Source: Sinisalibacter lacisalsi (GTDB taxonomy: Bacteria > Pseudomonadota > Alphaproteobacteria > Rhodobacterales > Rhodobacteraceae). From it: a stretch of DNA of 64,000 bases. The notes under the pieces were generated by a model that did no database searches, was not told the origin of the DNA, and worked only from the letters and a program-made list of their open reading frames with translations. The stretch's first letter is position 1, and every line of letters starts with the position of its first letter. Of the stretch, positions 40,988-49,680 are shown piece by piece. The translations under genes were made by a program, and so were the position numbers. Location: NCBI RefSeq assembly GCF_014640115.1, contig NZ_BMGI01000003.1:186001-250000 (forward strand). Reading direction: 5' to 3'.

Positions 40988-41887
40988 TCACCCGACGTGA
41001 TCGGGCATTTCGAAGCCGAGCAGGAATTCGTTTGCTTCCATCGGTCGTCTGCCCGGACGCTGGGCGCGGGTGATCTCCACCGCGCCGATGCCGCAGGCGA
41101 TGGTAAGCGGGCCGATCACCTCGCCCGGTTGGCCGGCTCCGTTCGAGGCGCGCGCGCCGAGCAGTTTGACCCGTTCGCCGGCGATCTCGCACCAGGCGCC
41201 GGGGAAGGGGGAGAGGCCGCGAATATGGCGGGCGACCTCCGTGGCGGGCCGCGACCAATCCACCCGGGCCTCGGCCTTGTCGATCTTCTCGGCGTAGGTC
41301 ACGCCCTCGTCGGGCTGCGGCTCGGGGGTGAGGCTGTCGATCCGGTCGAGCGCCTCGACGATGGCGGCGGCGCCGAGCCGGGAGAGGCGGTCGTGCAGAT
41401 CGCCGGTGGTTTCTTCCTTGCCGATCAGCGTGGCGCGGCGGAGCAGCACCGGCCCGGTATCGAGGCCCGCATCCATCTGCATGATGCAAACGCCGGTTTC
41501 TTCGTCTCCCGCCATGACCGCGCGGTGGATCGGGGCGGCGCCGCGCCAGCGTGGCAGCAGCGAGGCGTGGATGTTGAGGCAGCCGCGCGCGGGCGCGTCG
41601 AGGATCGGCTGCGGCAGGATCAGCCCGTAGGCCACGACCACGCCGATCTCGGCGCCAAGGGCGGCGAACGCGGCCTGGGCCTCGGGGTCGCGCAGCGATC
41701 TGGGGTGGCGCACCTCGAGCCCGAGGTCCAACGCGCGGATGTGCACCGGAGTGGGGCGTTCCCTCTTGCCGCGCCCGGCGGGGCGGGGCGGCTGGCAATA
41801 GACCGCGACGATCTCGTGCCCGGCCTCCACCAGCGCGTCGAGCACGGGCACGGAAAAATCGGGGGTTCCCATGAAAACGATCTTCAT
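40988..41887 (-). CDS. fmt: Methionyl-tRNA formyltransferase
   Basis: Formylates initiator Met-tRNA with 10-formyl-tetrahydrofolate. The 299-residue product begins [19 protein letters not shown] and has the catalytic signature [16 protein letters not shown] with Asn, His and a downstream Asp. [20 protein letters not shown] belongs to the C-terminal tRNA-binding domain. The ATG overlaps the stop of the degenerate deformylase gene as ATGA. It is last in a def-def-like-fmt operon. Confidence 0.97.
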   Translation of the reverse strand: MKIVFMGTPDFSVPVLDALVEAGHEIVAVYCQPPRPAGRGKRERPTPVHIRALDLGLEVRHPRSLRDPEAQAAFAALGAEIGVVVAYGLILPQPILDAPARGCLNIHASLLPRWRGAAPIHRAVMAGDEETGVCIMQMDAGLDTGPVLLRRATLIGKEETTGDLHDRLSRLGAAAIVEALDRIDSLTPEPQPDEGVTYAEKIDKAEARVDWSRPATEVARHIRGLSPFPGAWCEIAGERVKLLGARASNGAGQPGEVIGPLTIACGIGAVEITRAQRPGRRPMEANEFLLGFEMPDHVG

Positions 41888-42405
41888 CTCGCGAGCTTCC
41901 TGGCCTTGGCGATCAACCGCCCGCGTTTGAGCCTGGAGAGGTGATCGAAATACATCTTGCCGTTCAGGTGGTCGATCTGGTGCTGCACGCTGGTGGCCCA
42001 GAGCCCGACGAAATCGCGTTCTTCCCACTCGCCCTGCGCGTTCAGGAACCGCACCGTCACCGCGCGCGGGCGCGAGATCGTGGCCCAGACGCCGGGCAGG
42101 TTGGGGCTGGCCTCGTCGTGCTCGCGCAACTGGACGGAGGCGTGGAGCACCTCCGGGTTGGCCATGCGCACCGCCTGGCCGCGATCCTCGGAGGCGTCAA
42201 CCACCGCGAGGCGCTGCATGATGCCGAGCTGAACCGCGGCCAGGCCGACGCCGGGCATGGCCTCCATCGCGGCGATCATTTCGGTCAAGATCGCGCGGGT
42301 TTCGTCGGTGATTTCATCGACTGGGGCGGCCGGGGTGCGCAGCCGTTTGTCGGGCCAGGTGAGCAGGGGGCGGTGCGCCGCCGGCGGGATCAAGCCCGGC
42401 GGCAT
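41884..42405 (-). CDS. Peptide deformylase-like protein with lost catalytic residues
   Basis: A 173-residue deformylase homologue. Motif 1, GVGLAAVQ (about residues 52-59), is kept with Val for the usual Pro. Motif 2 should read EGCLS and supply the Cys metal ligand, but here the aligned region is ASPNLPG, with no Cys in the whole protein. Motif 3 is HQIDH (142-146) instead of HEIDH, so the catalytic Glu is Gln. It cannot use the standard mechanism and is probably inactive or repurposed. It sits between def and fmt, sharing TGATG and ATGA junctions with them, so it is co-expressed with both. Confidence 0.85.
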   Translation of the reverse strand: MPPGLIPPAAHRPLLTWPDKRLRTPAAPVDEITDETRAILTEMIAAMEAMPGVGLAAVQLGIMQRLAVVDASEDRGQAVRMANPEVLHASVQLREHDEASPNLPGVWATISRPRAVTVRFLNAQGEWEERDFVGLWATSVQHQIDHLNGKMYFDHLSRLKRGRLIAKARKLAR

Positions 42406-42926
42406 CAGTCGCGCGCCCGCTCGCGTTTGATCTTCTGGCTCTTGCGGGTCATCATCTGGCGCCGCATCGGGCTGAGGTAGTCGATGAAGAGCTTGCCGTT
42501 CAGATGGTCGATCTCGTGCTGGAGCACGGTGGCCCAGAACCCGCCGAAATCGCGTTCCTGTTCGTTGCCGTGAAGGTCGATCCAGCGCACGCGCACCTCG
42601 GCGGGGCGGGTGACCTCGGCGTATTGCTCGGGGATCGAGAGGCAGCCTTCCTCGTAGACGGAGGTTTCGTCCGAGGAGAGCAGGATCTCGGGGTTGAACA
42701 TCACGATGGGCTGCGGCGTCTGCTCGGGGTCCTTGACCGGGTCGGCCACGATCAGCCGCTGCAGCACGCCGACCTGCGGCGCGGCAAGTCCGACGCCGGG
42801 GGCGTCGTACATCGTTTCAAGCATGTCGTCGGCAAGCTGGCGCAGCGCGTCGGACAGGTCGGGCACGGCGTCGGCCACCTTTTTCAGGCGCGGGTCGGGG
42901 TGGATTACGATCGGGCGAATGGTCAT
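42405..42926 (-). CDS. def: Peptide deformylase
   Basis: Removes the formyl group from nascent proteins. The 173-residue product has all three motifs: GVGLAAPQ (44-51), EGCLS with the Cys ligand at 95, and HEIDH at 137-141 with metal-binding His residues and catalytic Glu 138. It is the first gene of the def/def-like/fmt run. Its stop codon overlaps the next start as TGATG. No strong Shine-Dalgarno is visible. Confidence 0.97.
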   Translation of the reverse strand: MTIRPIVIHPDPRLKKVADAVPDLSDALRQLADDMLETMYDAPGVGLAAPQVGVLQRLIVADPVKDPEQTPQPIVMFNPEILLSSDETSVYEEGCLSIPEQYAEVTRPAEVRVRWIDLHGNEQERDFGGFWATVLQHEIDHLNGKLFIDYLSPMRRQMMTRKSQKIKRERARD

Positions 42927-43081
42927 GCGCGGGATTTAGGCGAAGGGCCGGCGGGGCGCAATGGGGGAGCGTGGTGTAGCCGGGCCGGATTCATCGCGGC
43001 GCAGCGGCACTAATCCGGCGCGCAGGCCTTGCGCCGCGTTCGCCTCACGCTAGGCTCTGGCGAACCAACCGCGGAGGCAAC

Positions 43082-44251
43082 ATGGATTTCGACGAGGTCA
43101 TCGACCGTCACGGCACGCATTCGATGAAATGGGACATGATGGAGGCGCGCTACGGCGTGCCGGCGGACACGGGCATCCCGATGTGGGTGGCCGACATGGA
43201 TTTTCGCGCCGCGCCGCCGATCCGGGCCGAGCTGGAGGCGATGTGCGCTCACGGGATCTACGGATATTACGGCGACGATGCGAGCTACCTCGCGGCGATC
43301 GGCTGGTGGATGCGCACGCGCCACGGCTGGGAGGTTGAGCCCGACTGGATCTTCACCACCCATGGCCTCGTCAACGGCACGGCGCTTTGCGTTGATACCT
43401 ACACCGCGCCGGGGGACGGCGTGGTGCTGTTCACCCCCGTTTACCACGCTTTCGCCCGGGTGATCCAGGCCGCTGGCCGCGAGGTGGTGGAATGCGAGAT
43501 GGCCAACGACGGCGGGCGTTACGTGCTCGATTTTGAGGCGTGGGATAGGCAGATGACCGGGCGCGAAAAAATGCTCGTGCTGTCGTCGCCGCACAACCCC
43601 GGCGGCCGGGTCTGGACGCGGGAAGAGCTTGAGGGCATCCGCGATTTCTGCATCCGGCACGACCTTGTGCTGGTGTCCGACGAGATCCACCACGACCTTG
43701 TGTTTCCGGGTGTGAAACACACTCCCTTCGCGCTGATCGAGGGGGTGGAGGACCGCCTGATCATGATGACCTCCACCACGAAAACCTTCAACATAGCGGG
43801 CATTCACGTGGGCAACGTGATCATTCCCGATCCCGGTTTGCGCAAGGCATTCGCGGCGCGGATGGCGGCGCTCGGGATTTCCGGCAACGCCTTCGGCTTT
43901 CGGTTGGCGGAGGCGGCCTATTCGCCGGCCGGCGCGGCCTGGGTCGATGATCTCGTCGGTTATCTCGACGGCAACCGGCGGCTGTTTGACGACGCGGTGA
44001 ACGCGATACCCGGGCTTGCCTCGATGCCGCTCGAAAGCACCTATCTTGCCTGGGTCGATTTCTCCGGCACCGGGATGTCGGCGGACGAGGTCACGCGACG
44101 GGTGCAGCAGGAGGCGAAGATCGCGGTGAACCACGGGCCGACCTTCGGCAGGGGGGGCGAAACCTTCCTGCGTTTCAATTTTGCCACGCCGCGCAGCCTC
44201 GTCAAAGACGCCGTTGCCCGGCTCGGGGAGGCGTTCTCGGATCTTCAATGA
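43082..44251 (+). CDS. PatB/MalY-type PLP-dependent C-S lyase or aminotransferase
   Basis: A 389-residue fold type I PLP enzyme of the MalY/PatB subgroup (cystathionine beta-lyase-like). It has the typical start with IPMWVADMDFRAAPPIR, substrate-contact SPHNPGGRVW, the PLP Asp in LVSDEIHHDLVF, and the Schiff-base Lys at about residue 234 in TSTTKTFNIAG. The likely reaction is beta-elimination from cystathionine or cysteine conjugates, releasing thiol, pyruvate and ammonia. GGAGG lies 5 bases before the ATG. It is coupled to the L,D-transpeptidase gene by ATGA. Confidence 0.88.
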   Translation: MDFDEVIDRHGTHSMKWDMMEARYGVPADTGIPMWVADMDFRAAPPIRAELEAMCAHGIYGYYGDDASYLAAIGWWMRTRHGWEVEPDWIFTTHGLVNGTALCVDTYTAPGDGVVLFTPVYHAFARVIQAAGREVVECEMANDGGRYVLDFEAWDRQMTGREKMLVLSSPHNPGGRVWTREELEGIRDFCIRHDLVLVSDEIHHDLVFPGVKHTPFALIEGVEDRLIMMTSTTKTFNIAGIHVGNVIIPDPGLRKAFAARMAALGISGNAFGFRLAEAAYSPAGAAWVDDLVGYLDGNRRLFDDAVNAIPGLASMPLESTYLAWVDFSGTGMSADEVTRRVQQEAKIAVNHGPTFGRGGETFLRFNFATPRSLVKDAVARLGEAFSDLQ

Positions 44252-44778
44252 AGCTTGTCGGGCTTCTCGTTGCGATTGCCCTTGTCGTTCTCGGCGGGCT
44301 CATGCTGCGCGATCGCGATTTCCTGCCCGTTCTCGCCCCGTCGCGGGCGCCGCTCGACGGGGAGATCGAGCGCATTGTCGTGGAAAAATCGGCGCGGAGG
44401 CTGACCGTGTTCCGGGAAGGCGAGGCGGTGAGGCGGCACCGGATCGCACTGGGTTTCGCACCGGAAGGCGACAAGGCCCGCGAGGGCGACGGCAAAACGC
44501 CCGAGGGCCTGTTTCGCATCGACCGGCGCAACCCGGGAAGCGCCTTTCACCTGAGCCTCGGCATTGATTACCCCCGCCCGGAAGACGTGGCGCGCGCCCG
44601 GGCGGGTGGCTACAGCCCCGGCGGCGACATCTTCATCCATGGCCAGCCCAACCGGCTCAAGGGTATCGTCACCATTCCGTATGACTGGACAGCCGGGTGC
44701 ATCGCCGTGTCCGATGCCACGATGGAAGAGCTTTGGCGCATTGCGCCGACGGGAACGCTCGTCGAGATCCGGCCCTAG
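44248..44778 (+). CDS. L,D-transpeptidase family protein (YkuD domain)
   Basis: A 176-residue membrane-anchored protein. One N-terminal helix (about residues 4-20) faces the YkuD domain to the periplasm. The active site is visible as IFIHGQPN and TAGCIAVSD, with the catalytic Cys at about residue 151 and His in the HG motif. Family members make 3-3 peptidoglycan cross-links or anchor lipoproteins to the wall. The usual SHGC is varied to AGCIA, as in several small periplasmic members. The stop codon shares CTAG with the convergent next gene. Confidence 0.9.
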   Translation: MKLVGLLVAIALVVLGGLMLRDRDFLPVLAPSRAPLDGEIERIVVEKSARRLTVFREGEAVRRHRIALGFAPEGDKAREGDGKTPEGLFRIDRRNPGSAFHLSLGIDYPRPEDVARARAGGYSPGGDIFIHGQPNRLKGIVTIPYDWTAGCIAVSDATMEELWRIAPTGTLVEIRP

Positions 44779-45122
44779 CGGGCCAGGAGCGCGATCGGAG
44801 CGTTCTCGTCGCGGGCGAAATCGAGCGGTGCCTTGTCGACGGCCGCCGTCGAGCGCTTGAACTCGTAGCGCATCAGCGCGCCGTCTTCCTCCGAGGCCAC
44901 GATCAGGCATTGGTAAAGGTGGCGGCTCCCATCGTAGAGGTCGACCAAACCGCGCAGCTTGGGGGCATTATCGAGATCGAGGGCGAATCCGCCGTCACGG
45001 AATTCGAGCACGGGGAACACGTCGTCACCCGCGGAAACCCGCAGCCGCGAGCTTTTTTTGAGATCGCGCTTTCGGGCCTGTTCAAGCCCTTCCTGCACTT
45101 CTTTCGGCAAATAGGTCGTCAT
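44775..45122 (-). CDS. Conserved hypothetical protein, 115 residues
   Basis: A small cytoplasmic protein that begins MTTYLPKEVQEGLEQARKR, basic at the N-terminus, followed by alternating beta-like segments such as FPVLEFRDGGFALDLDNAPK and HLYQCLIVASEED. I do not recognise a named domain. There is no signal peptide or membrane helix. It stands alone, with its stop overlapping that of the L,D-transpeptidase gene. Coding periodicity and a purine-rich GGGGAGG upstream support it. Confidence 0.75.
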   Translation of the reverse strand: MTTYLPKEVQEGLEQARKRDLKKSSRLRVSAGDDVFPVLEFRDGGFALDLDNAPKLRGLVDLYDGSRHLYQCLIVASEEDGALMRYEFKRSTAAVDKAPLDFARDENAPIALLAR

Positions 45123-45204
45123 TTCCGCACCTCCCCGCGTGCATCAAGGATGCAGGGTGGTTCGATTCGGTCAAGGTATCGTTCGTTAACTGGCCGAAAC
45201 CTTC

Positions 45205-45996
45205 TCAGGTGTTGTGATCTTCCACCAGGTTCACCCCGACCACCGGGCGCAGCACGTGAGGCTTGGCCGGATCGTAGAGCGCCGAATCGCGAAAATCCCT
45301 TGTTTCGCCAAGGGCGGGGCCGACGAGGATGAGCGCCGTTCGGGTGATCTTCTCGGCGCGCACTTTCAGGCGGATGTCGTCGAGCCTGCCACGGATGAGC
45401 ATCTGGTCGGGCCAGCCGACGCGGTAGGCCACGACCACCGGGCAATCGGGCCCGTAGTGCGGCGTGAGCACCCGCTCGATCTCGCGCATGTTGCGCACGG
45501 CTAGGTGGATCGCCAGCGTCGCGCCGGTGCGGGCGAAATTCTCCAGGCTCTCGCCCTCGGGCATCGAGGTCGACTGCATGCTCATCCGGGTGAGCACGAT
45601 GCTCTGTGCAATCTCGGGGATCGTCAGTTCCTGCCCAAGTGCTGCTGCGGCGGCCGCATAGGCGGGTACGCCGGGCACGATCTCGTAGTCGATGCCGTCG
45701 GCGCGCAGGCGGCGGATCTGCTCGGCGATGGCGCCGTAGAGGCTCGGGTCGCCGGAATGCACGCGGGCGACGTCTTCGCCCCTTTCCCGGGCGGCGAGGA
45801 TTTCGGCATGGGTTTCATCCAGCGTCATCGCGGCGGTATCGCGCACCAGCGCGCCCTCGGGGGCGCCGGCCACAACCTCGGGCGGCACGAGGCTGCCGGC
45901 GTAGAGACAGACCGGGCATTGCCCGATGATCCGCTGCGCCTTCAGGGTGAGCAACTCGGGGTCGCCCGGCCCCGCGCCGATGAAATACACCTTCAT
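45205..45996 (-). CDS. cobM: Precorrin-4 C(11)-methyltransferase
   Basis: SAM-dependent tetrapyrrole methylase that adds the C-11 methyl group in corrin synthesis. The 263-residue product has the family start VYFIGAGPGDPELLTLKA, the SAM-binding HSGDPSLYGA, and VPGVPAYAAAAAALG. LTRMSMQSTSMP is specific to the CobM/CbiF subgroup. It is the last gene of the six-gene block starting at cbiX, and its ATG overlaps the preceding stop as ATGA. Confidence 0.95.
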   Translation of the reverse strand: MKVYFIGAGPGDPELLTLKAQRIIGQCPVCLYAGSLVPPEVVAGAPEGALVRDTAAMTLDETHAEILAARERGEDVARVHSGDPSLYGAIAEQIRRLRADGIDYEIVPGVPAYAAAAAALGQELTIPEIAQSIVLTRMSMQSTSMPEGESLENFARTGATLAIHLAVRNMREIERVLTPHYGPDCPVVVAYRVGWPDQMLIRGRLDDIRLKVRAEKITRTALILVGPALGETRDFRDSALYDPAKPHVLRPVVGVNLVEDHNT

Positions 45997-47792
45997 GCCA
46001 GGTCTCCGTCGATTTTGCGGGCGTAGCCCCGGGGGGTATACATGCGCGGGCCTTCGCCGAGGCGCGCCAGCCGCGAGTTGGACGAGCCCACGAGCACCAC
46101 GGTCAGCATATCGACCTCGTCCACGTCGAGATCAGCGAGCCTGCGGTAGCGCAGTTCCTCCTCCGGCCGCCCGAGGCTCGAGGCCAGCAGCACCGGCGTT
46201 TCGTCCGGGCGATGCGCGAGAAGAATTTCGCGCGCTTCGGCGAGCAGGGTGCGGCGCCGTTTGGAAACCGGGTTGTAGAAGGCGATGACGAAATCGCCCT
46301 CGGCGGCGGCGCGCAGGCGGCGCAGAATGTCTTCGCGCGGCGTGAGCAGATCCGAGAGCGAGATCGCGCAGAAATCGTGCCCGAGCGGTGCTCCCGATCT
46401 GGCGGCTGCGGCCTGAAGGGCCGAAACGCCGGGGGTCGAGATCACCTCAACGCGCCTTGCTGCGTCCGATACGCCCATCGCTTCCGGCCCCCGGTCCATC
46501 AGTTCGAACACCAGCGCGCCCATGGCGTAGATGCCCGCGTCGCCGGACGAGATCAGCGCCACATTGCGGCCCTTCGCCGCTTCCTCCAGCGCGTAGCGGC
46601 AGCGATCTTCCTCCGCGCCCAGCGGAAAATCGCGGCGCGGTTTGCCCGCCACGAGGGGGCCGAGCAGGTCGATGTAGAGCCCGTATCCCACAAGCTCATC
46701 CGCCTCCGCGATCAGCCGAGAGGCCTCGGGCGTGCGCCATGACGACTGGCCGGGGCCGATGCCGACGATCGAAAGCCGCCCGCGCGCGCGCCCTGCGGGT
46801 GCCGTGACGGGTTTGGAGCTTTGCGAGAGCGCGCACGTGGCGTTGGCCGATTTGCGCTTTTCCACCGCCAGCGCGCTGCCCGGCGCGGCGGCGATCGCGG
46901 CCGCCTCCGACACGCCATGGCAGCCCACTTCGGCAAAGACGATCTCGGATGGATTGGCGAGCCTGGGCGTTTGCGCCTCCAGTTCATCCGCGGTGAACAG
47001 CCGCAGCGGCACGGCAAGCTTGCGCGCGAGCGCGTTCACGGCTGGTTCGTCGGCCTTGAGGTCGATCGTGGCGATGGCGGCGATGGCGCCCGGGGCGAGC
47101 TCGTTTGCTGCGAGCGTATCGGTCACCAGCGCTTCGAGTTCCGCCGGATCGGCATCGCGGGCGCAGCCGATGCCCAGAACATACGTTTGCGGATGGTAAA
47201 CGAGGCGCGTTGAATCACCGGGCAGCGGGGCAGAAGTGACCACGAGGTCTACCGGGCCTTTCTCGTCGCCCTCCAGATCGAAGATGTTCTCGCCAATTAC
47301 GCGCGGAGCAGCACCCGAAAGCAGCCGGGCCATCACCGCTTTGGCATCGCCGGGGTTTTGCAGGCGGTAGCCCAGGGGCGGCTCGTCCAGCGCCACGCCG
47401 ATCGCCACGTCGCCCGCCGTGGTCACGGCGGCGGTGGCGCCGAGCGCTTCGGCGATGTCGCGCGCGAGGCGGTTCGCGCCCCGATGACCGCCGAGCAGCG
47501 GAATCACCACGCTGCCGTCGTCGGACACCGAGAGCACCGGCGGCTCGGTCGTCTTGTCCACAAGCAGGGGAGCGACGGCGCGGATGAGGATGCCGGAGGC
47601 ACACACGCCGATTACTGGCACGCCCGCGGCAAAAAGATCGCGCACATGGGTCAGCGCGTTGGGAAAATGTGCATCTGCCCGATCAACGCGGCCTTCGCGG
47701 CCATGGACGCGTGCGCCGAGATGGGCGGCGATGCGATGCGCGGTGGCTTCGCCCGCGCGGTTGAGGGCGATCACGACTGGGTCTTGAGCCAA
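45993..47792 (-). CDS. cobJ: CbiG-CobJ fusion: CbiG/CobE-like domains plus precorrin-3B C(17)-methyltransferase
   Basis: A 599-residue fusion. Residues 1-200 resemble CbiG N-terminal and central domains (GVCASGILIRAVAPLL, LGGHRGANRLARDIA). Residues 205-325 resemble CbiG C-terminal/CobE (VLGIGCARDADPAELEAL, EVGCHGVSEAAAIAAA). From about 335 the CobJ/CbiH methylase follows with LSIVGIGPGQSSWRTPEA, ISSGDAGIYAMGAL and STPGVSALQAAAARSGAPLG. CobJ methylates C-17 and contracts the ring; CbiG opens the lactone in the anaerobic pathway. The start overlaps cobI by 22 bases. No stop or frameshift separates the parts. Confidence 0.92.
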   Translation of the reverse strand: MAQDPVVIALNRAGEATAHRIAAHLGARVHGREGRVDRADAHFPNALTHVRDLFAAGVPVIGVCASGILIRAVAPLLVDKTTEPPVLSVSDDGSVVIPLLGGHRGANRLARDIAEALGATAAVTTAGDVAIGVALDEPPLGYRLQNPGDAKAVMARLLSGAAPRVIGENIFDLEGDEKGPVDLVVTSAPLPGDSTRLVYHPQTYVLGIGCARDADPAELEALVTDTLAANELAPGAIAAIATIDLKADEPAVNALARKLAVPLRLFTADELEAQTPRLANPSEIVFAEVGCHGVSEAAAIAAAPGSALAVEKRKSANATCALSQSSKPVTAPAGRARGRLSIVGIGPGQSSWRTPEASRLIAEADELVGYGLYIDLLGPLVAGKPRRDFPLGAEEDRCRYALEEAAKGRNVALISSGDAGIYAMGALVFELMDRGPEAMGVSDAARRVEVISTPGVSALQAAAARSGAPLGHDFCAISLSDLLTPREDILRRLRAAAEGDFVIAFYNPVSKRRRTLLAEAREILLAHRPDETPVLLASSLGRPEEELRYRRLADLDVDEVDMLTVVLVGSSNSRLARLGEGPRMYTPRGYARKIDGDLA

Positions 47793-48487
47793 GGGTCGGC
47801 ACCTTTCGTCACGAGGATGAGGGAGAAATAGGGCGCGGGGTCGGGTGCTTCAGGCAGCGGCAGGATACGCTCGTTTTCGAGCGTTGCGCGCTCAACGTAA
47901 TGCGCACGATCCGCCAAACCGAGCGAGACGAGCAACGCACGAATGCGCCCCAGATGGCGCCCGACCTTGAGGATGGCAAAGCTATCCGAGGCTTCCATAC
48001 GCTTTCGGATGGTATCGTCCGGCAGCGGTGCCGGGATGACGGAGAAAGCCTCGTTGCGCGCCACGAGGGGAAGCTGTGCCCGGGCGGCGGCGGCGGAAAC
48101 CGAGGTCACACCCGGAACCACGTCGATGGAATAGTGTTCCGCGAGCCGGGCGTGGAGATACATGAAGGAGCCGTAGAAGAACGGGTCGCCCTCACAGAGC
48201 ATCACCACGTCCTCGCCAAGATCGAGCGCCTCGGCGATGCGGGCCGCACCAAAATCGTAAGCCGCCTGCGCCGGGCCACGTGCGGTGGTCATCGGGATCT
48301 CCAGAACGATTTCGTGCGTGTTGTCAGAGATATAGGGCGCGGCGATCTGGTGGGCGAAACTCTCCGTGCCGGGCAGAGAAGGGTAGGCGATGACCTTGGC
48401 CTGCCCGATCAGCCGGGCGGCGCGGACCGTCATCAGATCGGGATCGCCGGGGCCAAGGCCAACGCCGATGAACCTGCCTGTCTTCAT
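47771..48487 (-). CDS. cobI: Precorrin-2 C(20)-methyltransferase
   Basis: Adds the C-20 methyl group to precorrin-2, the first dedicated corrin step after SUMT. The 238-residue product begins MKTGRFIGVGLGPGDPDLMT and has CEGDPFFYGSFMYLHARL and VVPGVTSVSAAAARAQLPLV, all typical of CobI/CbiL. The ATG overlaps the cobL stop as ATGA. The frame is open further upstream but the overlap and family N-terminus fix the start. Confidence 0.95.
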   Translation of the reverse strand: MKTGRFIGVGLGPGDPDLMTVRAARLIGQAKVIAYPSLPGTESFAHQIAAPYISDNTHEIVLEIPMTTARGPAQAAYDFGAARIAEALDLGEDVVMLCEGDPFFYGSFMYLHARLAEHYSIDVVPGVTSVSAAAARAQLPLVARNEAFSVIPAPLPDDTIRKRMEASDSFAILKVGRHLGRIRALLVSLGLADRAHYVERATLENERILPLPEAPDPAPYFSLILVTKGADPWLKTQS

Positions 48488-49680
48488 TTCACGAGGCTCC
48501 ATTGTGTGACCGTCATGAACGGCCGCCAGCCCGTGCGCGGCCCGACCGGCTCGGCGCGCGACACTGAAAGCCGGGTCACCTCGCCGCCATGACGGGCGTG
48601 CAGGGCGAGCAGGATGGCTTCGCTTTCGAGCGTGACGCTGTTTGCAACGAGGCGGCCACCCGGCTTGAGCGCATTCCATACGATGACGAATGTTTCGTCC
48701 GTAATGCCGCCGCCGAGGAAGGCGGCATCCGGCGCCGGCAGGCCTTCGAGGGCTGCCGGCGCCTCACCGTCAACCAGCCTAAGCCCGGGCGTGCCCAGCG
48801 TGGCGGCATTTGCGGCGGCGAAGGCCCGGCGGTCGGCGCGCGGCTCTATGCCGATCGCGCGGGCATCGCGAGCCGCTCGCATCCACTCGATGGCGATGGA
48901 CCCCGCACCACAGCCGATATCCCAAAGCAACGCGCCGCGCATCGGCATCAGCCGGGCGAGACTCACCGCGCGCACCTCGCGCTTGGTCATGGTGCCATCG
49001 GAGGCAAAGGCGGAATCGGGCAGGCCAGGGGTGCGTGACAGGATCACGGGCGCATCCCCGGGCAAGACTTCGACCGCCAGAGTATTGAAATCCGGCACCT
49101 TTTCGGCCCAGTCCTGCGCGAGACCCTCAATGCGCTCTTCATCCGCCGCGCCCATGTTGGCCAGCACGGTGAGGCGTGAAGGGCCATAGCCGCGCGCGGC
49201 GAGGAACCCGGCGATCTGGCCGGGCGTTTCGCTCCCCGTGGTCAGGATCAGGAGCCGCGCCCCGGGGGCGATGTAGGGGATTACCTGTTCGGGCGGGCGG
49301 CCATGCGCGGTGAGGGTTTCACAATCGGCGAGCGACCAGCCCATGCGGGCGCCCGCGAGTTGGAAGGCCGAAAGCTGGGGGTGGATCACGAATTCGCCGG
49401 GCGAGAAGGCGCGCGCGATCTTGGAGCCGACCGAATACCAGAGCGGATCGCCGGTCGCGAGCACCGCGACCCTGCGACCGGCAAGGCCGCGCAGTTGGCC
49501 GATCAGAGCGTCGAAAGGTGAGGGCCAGGCGATGCGCTCGGCATCAATACCATTCGTTAACGTATGGTGCCGCTCGCCGCCGATAATCACCTCAGCCGTT
49601 TCCAGCGCAGCGCGGGCGCTGGGGGAAAGGCTGTCAAGCCCGTCGGCGCCGATGCCGATGATGTGCAGCCAGGGATTCAC
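48484..49680 (-). CDS. cobL: Precorrin-6Y C(5,15)-methyltransferase (decarboxylating)
   Basis: A bifunctional 398-residue enzyme. The N-terminal CbiE-like domain methylates C-5 (WLHIIGIGADGLDSLSPSAR, LATGDPLWYSVGSK). The C-terminal CbiT-like domain, with SAM motif LLWDIGCGAGSIAIEWMRAA at about residue 245, methylates C-15 and decarboxylates the acetate side chain. The start is GTG at 49680, which overlaps the cobH stop as GTGA. No precorrin-6A reductase (cobK) gene is found beside it. Confidence 0.95.
   Translation of the reverse strand: MNPWLHIIGIGADGLDSLSPSARAALETAEVIIGGERHHTLTNGIDAERIAWPSPFDALIGQLRGLAGRRVAVLATGDPLWYSVGSKIARAFSPGEFVIHPQLSAFQLAGARMGWSLADCETLTAHGRPPEQVIPYIAPGARLLILTTGSETPGQIAGFLAARGYGPSRLTVLANMGAADEERIEGLAQDWAEKVPDFNTLAVEVLPGDAPVILSRTPGLPDSAFASDGTMTKREVRAVSLARLMPMRGALLWDIGCGAGSIAIEWMRAARDARAIGIEPRADRRAFAAANAATLGTPGLRLVDGEAPAALEGLPAPDAAFLGGGITDETFVIVWNALKPGGRLVANSVTLESEAILLALHARHGGEVTRLSVSRAEPVGPRTGWRPFMTVTQWSLVK

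Noticed and set aside
45150-45170. GGTTCGATTC resembling a tRNA T-loop
   Set aside because: There is no acceptor, D or anticodon stem around it. No complete tRNA gene was found anywhere in the window.
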